From Microcaldota archaeon (lineage in GTDB: Archaea > Iainarchaeota > Iainarchaeia > JAADDC01), in contig JALTCQ010000065.1 of the NCBI GenBank assembly GCA_027074515.1, positions 1 to 7,604 on the forward strand: a DNA stretch of 7,604 bases, written 5' to 3'. How positions within the stretch are numbered: position 1 is the first letter of the stretch; every line of letters starts with the position of its first letter. The notes under the pieces were generated by a model. The model saw nothing but the letters and a program-made list of their open reading frames with translations. It ran no database searches and was not told the origin of the DNA. A program made the translations under genes and the position numbers. Of the stretch, positions 1-5,446 are shown piece after piece.

Positions 1-71
1 CGCCACAGCAGAGTGACGACTCCCTCTTTGACTTCAAGCAGCCCCTGAGTGCTTCGGACAAGGACGCTTAA
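1..71 (+). CDS. C-terminal tail of an unidentified protein with a PIP-box-like motif (5' part outside window)
   Basis: An open frame enters from the left edge (first complete codon at base 3) and gives 22 residues, PQQSDDSLFDFKQPLSASDK followed by DA, then TAA at 69-71. The hydrophilic, acidic tail and its codon choice (mostly G/C third positions) resemble the neighbouring genes. DDSLFDFK matches the spacing of a PCNA-interacting (PIP) box, Q-x-x-L-x-x-F-F/L, with Q replaced by D and the last position by K. It resembles the TLFDF-type PIP tail of archaeal replication factor C large subunits. The stop overlaps the stop of the convergent minus-strand gene within a TTAA palindrome (68-71), as in tightly packed archaeal genomes. 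RFC large subunit is only a guess; any PCNA client would fit, and 22 codons could be an accidental open frame. Confidence 0.45.
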   Translation, partial: PQQSDDSLFDFKQPLSASDKDA

Positions 72-799
72 ACCTCGTCTATCGGGTAGACCACTATTCC
101 TCTCTCCCTCGTTATCTCTAGCGGGTGGATGTGCTCCGAGTGCTTCGTTCCGCGCATCTTTCGGACGTGGAGCGTTCTGGTTGTCTGGCCACCGAGAGCG
201 CCGTAGCGCAGGACGATGAGACCGTCTGCCACATACTCTTCCACGCCATACTTTGAGTACGTCCCCGAGTTCTCTGGAATCTCTGTGGTGACGATGGACG
301 TGACTCCTGAGCGGGAGAGGACGTAGGACATCTTTAGAATTGCCTTGCGTATCTCCACTTCCGTGTCATACTTGAATCCCAGGGCGGGGAGCGAGTCAAC
401 GACGAGGCGCTTGGCCCCCATCTCCTTTATGCTCTTTATGATCTCCACGAGGAGCTTGTCCAGGTTGAAGCCCGTTTCGGGCAGCGCGTAGTCCTCCTCT
501 GACGGTATACCCACACGAGAGATCGTTCCGTCTATGATTCGTATCATACCCTCCTGCTCCAGCTTGCGGAAGTCCCAGCCGAATTGGAGCATGTCCTCGC
601 GGATCGTTTCCGGTCTTTCGTCCAAGGTGACGAATATGCCCGGCTCGTTGTAGTCCGTGGCTCCACGGTATATGAACTGGGATGAGAAGATCGTTTTTCC
701 CGTTCCGGTGCTTCCGGAGACGAGGATCATCCTTCTTCTCGGTATTCCGCCCTCTATGAGCTCGTCAAGCCCGTCAATGCCTGTTGGTACGCGGTCCAT
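68..799 (-). CDS. Single-domain KaiC/RAD55-family RecA-like ATPase
   Basis: The 243-residue protein is one complete KaiC-type domain. After MDRVPTGIDGLDELIEGGIP come the Walker A motif GSTGTGKT (residues 29-36), an acidic pair in FVTLDERPE (D60/E61, the place of the KaiC catalytic Glu pair, here Asp-Glu), Walker B RLVVDS (131-136) and the characteristic C-terminal KMRGTKHSEHIHPLEIT (214-230). Cytoplasmic ATP binding and hydrolysis are expected; the substrate is unknown. Archaeal stand-alone KaiC-like proteins have been linked to signalling, motility and DNA-related roles, and sequence alone does not choose among them. The ATG at 799 lies about 25 nt from the TATA element at 819-828, so the mRNA is probably leaderless. 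The gene is divergent from the replication operon, with only 51 bp between starts, which suggests shared control. The length is typical of single-domain members. Confidence 0.93.
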   Translation of the reverse strand: MDRVPTGIDGLDELIEGGIPRRRMILVSGSTGTGKTIFSSQFIYRGATDYNEPGIFVTLDERPETIREDMLQFGWDFRKLEQEGMIRIIDGTISRVGIPSEEDYALPETGFNLDKLLVEIIKSIKEMGAKRLVVDSLPALGFKYDTEVEIRKAILKMSYVLSRSGVTSIVTTEIPENSGTYSKYGVEEYVADGLIVLRYGALGGQTTRTLHVRKMRGTKHSEHIHPLEITRERGIVVYPIDEV

Positions 800-809
800 G
801 TTGATAGAT

Positions 810-838
810 GGGAGAGGTTATTTATATGCCCTTCTCCC
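810..838. promoter_or_regulatory. Bidirectional archaeal promoter with a shared TATA element and mirrored BRE-like tracts
   Basis: The 51-bp divergent gap holds one AT-rich element, TTATTTATATG (818-828). Its centre, near 824, is about 25 nt from the minus-strand ATG (799) and about 27 nt from the plus-strand GTG (851), the normal archaeal TATA-to-start-site distance in both directions. The element is flanked by GGGAGAGG (810-817) and CCCTTCTCCC (829-838), an imperfect inverted repeat centred on 824. Each direction therefore has a purine-rich BRE-like tract just upstream of its TATA box. Both transcripts would be leaderless or nearly so. The same repeat could also be an operator. Nothing here was measured. 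Confidence 0.7.
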
Positions 839-850
839 CTGTATTTACTC

Positions 851-1201
851 GTGGCTATGAAGCGAAGGCCCGCCAAGGATTTGCGGATTTCTGAGATCTC
901 CGGCGATGGACAGCGCGTTTCAGTCGTCTGCACCGTTGTTGACTTTGACCCCGCTGAGATGGGCGGTCACGTGGATGATGGGACTGGTGTGGCAAAGGTG
1001 GCTCTTGATGACGTGCTATTCGCGCAGAAAATGAACGTTGGAAGCGTTGTCCGGATCATCGGGCGGGCTTACACGACGGAGGACATTCCTTTGATACGTG
1101 TAGAGGTTGTGCAACCCTTTTCTGATGCCGACCTTGACATGTACCGTGAAATAGTTGCGCTTGAAAGGAGGGTTTACAATGACAATGCGGGTGCTGTTTG
1201 A
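851..1201 (+). CDS. Small OB-fold nucleic-acid-binding protein, RPA32/Stn1-like
   Basis: This 116-residue protein has the layout of one OB fold: strand RVSVVCTVVDF (22-32), a central GGHVDDGTGVAKVAL segment (38-52) typical of RPA32-like folds, strand VGSVVRIIGRAY (63-74), strand IPLIRVEVVQPF (79-90), then a C-terminal helix DADLDMYREIVALERRVY (92-109). A helix packed after the last strand is also seen in RPA32 and Stn1. It probably binds single-stranded DNA or a replication partner; RNA binding is possible. GTG at 851 is chosen because it lies about 27 nt from the TATA centre, which makes it a leaderless start; ATG at 857 (two codons later) is the alternative. It heads the operon, and its last 23 nt overlap pcna1, whose ribosome-binding site lies inside this gene. 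It has no recognisable zinc motif and no second OB domain, so it is not a complete RPA. Confidence 0.82.
   Translation: MAMKRRPAKDLRISEISGDGQRVSVVCTVVDFDPAEMGGHVDDGTGVAKVALDDVLFAQKMNVGSVVRIIGRAYTTEDIPLIRVEVVQPFSDADLDMYREIVALERRVYNDNAGAV
1167..1172 (+). promoter_or_regulatory. Shine-Dalgarno site for pcna1
   Basis: GGAGGG lies 6 nt before ATG 1179, inside the 3' end of the OB-fold gene. This is a strong match to the archaeal anti-SD. It decides the start: ATG 1185 would be 12 nt away and the upstream in-frame TTGs (1155, 1161) have no such site. An internal site lets pcna1 be translated in a different frame before the upstream gene ends. Confidence 0.82.
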
Positions 1202-1934
1202 GTCTGCTGATGTTTTGAAGAAGAGCATCAAGGCGCTTTCCGCGCTCATAGATGAGGGAGAGTTCCTTTTCGACGAGGAGGGCATGAAGCTCCGTGCTAC
1301 CGACCCTTCCAAGATTGCCATGGTTGACTTTAATCTGCCGAAGCACGCCTTTAAGGAGTATGACGTTCCTGGGCCGGTGCGCATCGGGCTGAACATGAGC
1401 GACATGGAGGGCGTGTTCAAGAAGGTGCGTGCCGGTGAATCCGTTGAGATGGAGCTATCTGAGGACGGTTCCCGCTTCTTCATAACGCTCCACGGCAAGG
1501 CGCGCCGCCGCTTCACACTTCCCGTCATAGACCTTGGCGGAATGGAACTTCCCGTGCCGAAGATTCCATTCACCGCCAACGCAAAGGTGCTGGCAGAGGT
1601 TTTTGCCTCCGCAGTGGACGACGCATCCGCCTTCTCCACCCACGCCATCATACATCTCAAGGCGGACGGCATGCAGATCCGCGCGGTCGGTAGCAAGGGA
1701 GAATACGTCCTGGAGCTGAAGATTGGCGAGCATGACGCTCTCCTGGACCTCCAGGTGAACGAGGAGGCAAAGGCTTCCTACCCGCTGGACTACCTGTCAG
1801 ACATGGTCTCCCAGGCCAACAAGACCGCGGCGATATCCCTTGCCCTCTCCACTGACGCACCCCTGAAGCTTGCCTACTCCATAGGCGATGCGAACTTCAC
1901 GTACTTCCTCGCGCCGCGCATTGAGACCGGGTGA
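1179..1934 (+). CDS. pcn: DNA polymerase sliding clamp PCNA, canonical copy
   Basis: The 251-residue protein is a full-length archaeal PCNA: two repeated clamp domains (about 1-115 and 132-251) joined by an interdomain connecting loop around VIDLGGMELPVPKIP (116-130). Diagnostic segments are LRATDPSKIAMVDFNL (38-53), YPLDYLSDMV (201-210) and the C-terminal YFLAPRIE (242-249), which with the connecting loop forms the PIP-box docking surface. Three subunits form a ring around DNA that tethers polymerase, FEN1, ligase and RNase HII. The ATG is fixed by GGAGGG at 1167. The gene overlaps the OB-fold gene by 23 nt and shares one base with pcna2 (TGATG at 1932-1936). All client-binding features are intact, so this copy can act as the general replication clamp, either as a homotrimer or within a mixed ring. 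Confidence 0.97.
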   Translation: MTMRVLFESADVLKKSIKALSALIDEGEFLFDEEGMKLRATDPSKIAMVDFNLPKHAFKEYDVPGPVRIGLNMSDMEGVFKKVRAGESVEMELSEDGSRFFITLHGKARRRFTLPVIDLGGMELPVPKIPFTANAKVLAEVFASAVDDASAFSTHAIIHLKADGMQIRAVGSKGEYVLELKIGEHDALLDLQVNEEAKASYPLDYLSDMVSQANKTAAISLALSTDAPLKLAYSIGDANFTYFLAPRIETG

Positions 1935-2683
1935 TGGCCGTGCTGGACGTCCTGCTGGAGGATCCCCGCCCCTGGAAGGCAGCCATGGACACGGTTTTCT
2001 CCTTCCTTCCAGAGGGCACGCTCTTCTTCTCAGACAACGGAGTGCATCTCCGCGCCATGGATCCTTCGCAGGTCGTCCTCGTTGAACTCTTTGCGCCGAA
2101 GGAAGTATTTTCCAAATACGAGCTGGGGGCACCCAGCGTCCCCGTTCCACTTGATTTCTCCGAGTATACGAAGATCCTTTCCCGTGCAGGCACCGATGAC
2201 AGGGTGAAAATGAAGCTGGAGGACGTTTCCCTTTCCGTGATCATAGAGCGGGCCAACGGTTCCTTCTGCCGCGAGTTCTATCTACCTCTCCGCGACGTGA
2301 GCGATCAGGCCGCAGAGGTCTCCATTCCAAACGCCACGAGCACTGTTACAATTAGAGCGCGCCTGCTCAAGGACGCTTTGAGGGATTCTGGACTCTTTGC
2401 CACCTCAGCGGTCTTCGTCGCCCGTCCTGACGTTTTCATGGTGGAGGCGAAGAGCCAGCAGGGCATCACGCGCGTTGTGGCTCATCCAGGGGACGACGTG
2501 AAGATTTCCGCGGATCTGGAGTCTATCTCCAGGTACTCCCTGCCTTACGTCCAGAACATCGTCAAGGCGGCCGATCCAGACACATTCATCACACTCTCCT
2601 TCGGTAACGACACCCCTGCAAAAATTACCTACGAAGTCTCGGGCATAAGGCTTACATTCTTCTTGGCGCATATGATACTATGA
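1934..2683 (+). CDS. Second, divergent PCNA-family sliding clamp
   Basis: The 249-residue protein is clearly a PCNA paralogue: LRAMDPSQVVLVELFAP (39-55) matches the RATDPS segment of the upstream clamp, YSLPYVQNIV (201-210) matches its YPLDYLSDMV, and TFFLAHMIL closes the chain. It differs from the first copy along most of its length, so the pair is not a recent duplication. The connecting loop (LRDVSDQAAEVSIP, 119-132) lacks the usual hydrophobic pattern, and the tail reads LAHMIL where canonical clamps have LAPR/K-I-E, so the client-docking surface is altered. ATG 1934 is chosen because it forms a TGATG stop-start junction with pcna1; the GTG at 1931 lies before that stop. The junction favours coupled translation and comparable dosage, as expected for subunits of a mixed ring. 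It could instead be a specialised homotrimeric clamp or a modulator of the first. Confidence 0.92.
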   Translation: MAVLDVLLEDPRPWKAAMDTVFSFLPEGTLFFSDNGVHLRAMDPSQVVLVELFAPKEVFSKYELGAPSVPVPLDFSEYTKILSRAGTDDRVKMKLEDVSLSVIIERANGSFCREFYLPLRDVSDQAAEVSIPNATSTVTIRARLLKDALRDSGLFATSAVFVARPDVFMVEAKSQQGITRVVAHPGDDVKISADLESISRYSLPYVQNIVKAADPDTFITLSFGNDTPAKITYEVSGIRLTFFLAHMIL

Positions 2684-3546
2684 GTGATTTTTACGCGCTC
2701 TTCCCATTCCTGCCCGGAGCGCGGAGATTGTTGCCCGAAAATCTTTCCTTGGACCTAATTCCCGAACAGGTACTTGCCTCTGCTTCCTCTCGCCTGAAAA
2801 ACATCCTTTCCAAGCGTCCCGACTACACTACCGTGCTCTCTGCCCGCGAGGAGGTTTTCCACTACGTGCTGATGCGTCTTTTGGTCTCCATTCTCGGCAC
2901 CGACTACTATTACGATCGCTTCGCCCGTTACTACGCCGAACGCACGCGTAGGCAAGCAGCGCACTTGGATGATTTCCTTGCAGAGGCCGGTGCTGACCCG
3001 GAATTCCTTGACGTGCCCACATACATGTCTTTTCGCCATATCTATCCCGAGACGAAGCTATACCACCTCCCCGTGAAGGGCGGCCAAGTTTTTTTCCCGC
3101 GCAGGCTCTTCCCCTACCTTGCAGGAACCGTTGCATACTCCCTGGTTCGCTCATCACTACCTGCAGACGTTTCTGACGTTCCACCAGCCTTCAAGGACTA
3201 CGCCCGCGCAGCCGTCCCTGTAACTGTCTCTTCAGGACCTACTAGGGGCTGGGGCTTCGTGAAGCGCCTCCTCTCCGCGGAGGGGATCCCTGATGGAAAG
3301 AAACGCATCCTCCTCTTCTGGATCATACCATACCTTGCCAACGTGAAGGGTCTTTCCGTTGATGAGGTTGTTGCAAGGGTGCAGGAGTGGCTCTCGCGCC
3401 AGGGTGGTCAAAAGGTGCTCATCTCTTGGGTGCGCAGCGATGCTGAACTGGCGAAAAAGAAGGGAATACGTCCCTGGAGCCTGAAGAAGGTGGAGCAGAC
3501 GGATCCCGCGCTGGTGAAGATGCTCAGGGAAATGGGTGTGTTATGA
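2680..3546 (+). CDS. priL: DNA primase large (regulatory) subunit PriL, cysteine-free
   Basis: This 288-residue protein is read as PriL from its position directly before priS and from its N-terminal region: YALFPFLPGARRLLPE (5-20), then helix REEVFHYVLMRLLVSILG (56-73) and YLAGTVAYSLV (146-156) after LPVKGGQVFFPRRLF (130-144), the pattern of the archaeal PriL N-terminal domain. PriL positions the initiating nucleotides and regulates primer length. The C-terminal 100 residues (189-288) begin RGWGFVKRLL and include IPDGKKRILLFWIIPYLANV (203-222) and a KKGIRPWSLKKV segment (260-271). They resemble the cluster-free PriX/primase helical-bundle domain of Sulfolobales and archaeal plasmids. There is no cysteine at all, so the four-Cys [4Fe-4S] site of standard PriL is absent. 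The length is short for PriL. The start is an ATGA overlap with pcna2, and an ATGA overlap leads into priS. Confidence 0.85.
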   Translation: MSDFYALFPFLPGARRLLPENLSLDLIPEQVLASASSRLKNILSKRPDYTTVLSAREEVFHYVLMRLLVSILGTDYYYDRFARYYAERTRRQAAHLDDFLAEAGADPEFLDVPTYMSFRHIYPETKLYHLPVKGGQVFFPRRLFPYLAGTVAYSLVRSSLPADVSDVPPAFKDYARAAVPVTVSSGPTRGWGFVKRLLSAEGIPDGKKRILLFWIIPYLANVKGLSVDEVVARVQEWLSRQGGQKVLISWVRSDAELAKKKGIRPWSLKKVEQTDPALVKMLREMGVL

Positions 3547-4793
3547 TGATAGAAAGGCTGCTCTCCGATGCGTTCCGGCGTTACTATCGTTCCCACGAAG
3601 TGCCCGCGCCACCAGCCGTTGAACGCAGGGAGTTTGGCGTGGGTGCGTATGGGAGGAAGATCGTCAAGAGGCATATGTCCTTCGCCACGGAGCGCGAGTT
3701 CCAGAACTACCTGAAGACCAACGCTCCGCATTACATTTCCTATTCTGTTGGCTATTTTGAGTATCCCGACGCTCCCAGCATGGAAGAGAAGCACCTCCTC
3801 GGCGCTGACTTGATCTTTGAGTTTGATTCGGATGAACTGGGCCTTTTCTCACCTAACGACGTGTGGATCTGCCCCCACTGCAGGGCAAAGGGCTTTGTGA
3901 AGGAGTTCCTGGAAAAAGGGAAAAACCCCGTTGCCTGCCCGCGCTGCGGAGACCCTGTTAAGGTCATCATGTTCCCCGATCCCGACCGCGAGGAGCGGCT
4001 CAAGGAAGAGGTTGACACCCTTGTCAAGGACTTTCTCTTGGACGAGTGGGGCTTGTCCCCCAAGGAAATAGCCCTGAACTTCTCAGGGAACCGAGGATAC
4101 CACGTGCACATACGTTCCGATGCGTTCCGGGAGTTAGACAAGGATGCGAGGATAGAACTGACCGAGTACATAACGGGGCAGGCCCTGGATGTGCGCTACT
4201 TCTTTGACGTGACTCATTATCCCATCCGCGGGCCGAAACCGTCCGATCCTGGCTGGCCCGGCCGTGTGGCCCGTGCAGTGGTTCGTGCCTTGGAACGTGC
4301 CAAGCGCGTGTCCGATCTCGTGGTTCTGGGAATGGATGCAGCCAGCGCCAGGAAGCTCTTCCACGACAGGGCGATGTTTGTGGAGTCTGTGAAGCGTGGG
4401 GTCTGGCCCATCCCTGGGACGAGGGGGGAAGATGTTTTCGCTCCTATTCAGCGCCTCGTGAAGGGACTCTCTCCGTACATGGGCAAGGAAGTGGATACGA
4501 ATACCTCCGTGGATATTCACCGTCTCATACGCGTTCCAGACACGATTCACGGCGGAACGGGGCTCTTAGCGAAGCGATTGAAGGATATTTGGTCTTTTGA
4601 TCCGTTTAAGGACGCTGTGGCCCTCCCGTCTCGTCCAGAACTTGAGGTAGAGGTGGATATTGCCCCAGAGTTTGAGTTCGCCGGCGAGACGTGGGGCCCG
4701 TACCGCAACCAAAAGCTTCTATTACCACTTCATGTCAGTATATACCTGATGAGTAGGGGGGTCGCCCGTTGGACATTGACTTCAGAAAGTTGA
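3543..4793 (+). CDS. priS: DNA primase small (catalytic) subunit PriS
   Basis: The 416-residue archaeo-eukaryotic primase catalytic subunit synthesises primers. Motif I region is GADLIFEFDSDELG (87-100): the family norm is FDxDxD, and here the first metal-binding Asp is Glu93 while D95 and D97 remain. Motif II is NFSGNRGYHVHI (179-190) with the nucleotide-binding His187. Motif III is VDTNTSVDIHRLIR (317-330), with D318 at the place of the third catalytic Asp, then TIHGGTG (334-340). A four-cysteine zinc ribbon, ICPHC...ACPRCG (C110, C113, C132, C135), is inserted after motif I. The C-terminal LPLHVSIYLMSRGVA (394-408) matches the usual end of the family, so the gene is complete. The start ATG overlaps the priL stop as ATGA; a second ATG follows at 3546. 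The last 25 nt overlap gins. Confidence 0.95.
   Translation: MMIERLLSDAFRRYYRSHEVPAPPAVERREFGVGAYGRKIVKRHMSFATEREFQNYLKTNAPHYISYSVGYFEYPDAPSMEEKHLLGADLIFEFDSDELGLFSPNDVWICPHCRAKGFVKEFLEKGKNPVACPRCGDPVKVIMFPDPDREERLKEEVDTLVKDFLLDEWGLSPKEIALNFSGNRGYHVHIRSDAFRELDKDARIELTEYITGQALDVRYFFDVTHYPIRGPKPSDPGWPGRVARAVVRALERAKRVSDLVVLGMDAASARKLFHDRAMFVESVKRGVWPIPGTRGEDVFAPIQRLVKGLSPYMGKEVDTNTSVDIHRLIRVPDTIHGGTGLLAKRLKDIWSFDPFKDAVALPSRPELEVEVDIAPEFEFAGETWGPYRNQKLLLPLHVSIYLMSRGVARWTLTSES
4756..4761 (+). promoter_or_regulatory. Shine-Dalgarno-like G-tract for the gins TTG start
   Basis: A run of six G lies 8 nt before TTG 4769. It supports the TTG because an in-frame TAG at 4754-4756 rules out any start further upstream and no ATG or GTG occurs between them. 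It is a weaker match to anti-SD than the pcna1 site. Confidence 0.5.
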
Positions 4794-5446
4794 GACACAT
4801 ATACCTTCAGGAGAAGAAGTCGCCGCAGCGGCTTGCTCGCGTTCGACCTGACTTTTACAAGCTGCTTAGGGAGTACGTGCGCAAGGAGCGGGACAATCTG
4901 GCCCATTCTCCCGGCGTGGAGGACGTTCAGGCACTAATGCAGTTTGCAAACCTCGTCAAGCTCGTGGGCGACACCATATCCATCCGTCAGCGCAAGATCG
5001 TGCAGATGGCCATAAGCGCTTCCTTCTCCGAGTTCTACGAGCCGGAGAACCTCGTGGGCTGGGAACAGGATATGTATAACGAGATTCTGAACACGGTACG
5101 GAAGTATAGAGAGATAGCGCTCAGTTCCGTTGGTCTTGGTTCTGGTGCTTCCTCGTCCACGGAGGAGCGCTCCGTTTCGCCGCCTTCTGTTGAGGAATCA
5201 GTGGGGCAACCGGCACAGCCTGCCGAATCATCGTCTGAACCCCCAACTAAAGAGGTGCCCACTCCGACGACGGTGAGACTGCGGATCTTAAAAAGCATTC
5301 CTGCATTTATCGGTACTGATTACAATACCTACGGGCCCTACGAAGAGGGTGCCGTCGTGGATCTGCCACCAGGCGTGGCGGAGATCCTTTTGGTGCGTAA
5401 TCTTGCTGAGGTGGTGAAGGATGAAGATACCAATGCCCAGGTCTAA
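4769..5446 (+). CDS. GINS complex subunit, Gins51 (Sld5/Psf1-like) type
   Basis: The 225-residue protein has the A-then-B order of archaeal Gins51. The helical A domain is about 1-118, with FYKLLREYVRKERDNL (29-44), IRQRKIVQMAI (72-82) and a final helix to about 118. A low-complexity Ser/Pro/Glu linker follows (119-167). The small B domain is VRLRILKSIPAFIGTDYNTY (169-188) through PYEEGAVVDLPPGVAEILLVRN (190-211). GINS joins MCM and Cdc45/GAN (RecJ-like) in the replicative helicase and touches primase. Translation starts at TTG 4769, overlapping priS by 25 nt, and ends inside rps27e (26-nt overlap). Adjacency to priS is common in archaea. The flexible linker is longer and more acidic than the domains need, so it may be a docking tether. 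No Gins23 gene is present here; in species without one, Gins51 forms a homotetramer. Confidence 0.93.
   Translation: MDIDFRKLRHIYLQEKKSPQRLARVRPDFYKLLREYVRKERDNLAHSPGVEDVQALMQFANLVKLVGDTISIRQRKIVQMAISASFSEFYEPENLVGWEQDMYNEILNTVRKYREIALSSVGLGSGASSSTEERSVSPPSVEESVGQPAQPAESSSEPPTKEVPTPTTVRLRILKSIPAFIGTDYNTYGPYEEGAVVDLPPGVAEILLVRNLAEVVKDEDTNAQV

Noticed and set aside
1..67. Minus-strand frame reading VLVRSTQGLLEVKEGVVTLL downstream of the KaiC-like gene
   Set aside because: It looks protein-like, but no start codon lies in the visible part and the frame can be explained as the complement of the plus-strand tail, which has a stop neatly overlapping the KaiC-like stop.
1016..1696. Long minus-strand open frame opposite pcna1
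   Set aside because: It lies wholly antisense to a well-recognised PCNA, its product is Ser/Arg-rich without family features, and its openness follows from the G/C third-position bias of the plus-strand gene.
1897..2256. Minus-strand open frame opposite the pcna1/pcna2 junction
   Set aside because: Shadow of the coding plus strand; low-complexity Ser/Arg/Thr product and no promoter or ribosome site.
3270..3285. GC-rich palindrome CTCCGCGGAG inside priL
   Set aside because: Short, inside a coding region and made of common codons; not followed by a T tract, so not supported as a terminator or operator.
3752..4550. Minus-strand open frames opposite priS
   Set aside because: The plus strand carries all primase motifs across this region, and the antisense products have no recognisable domain.
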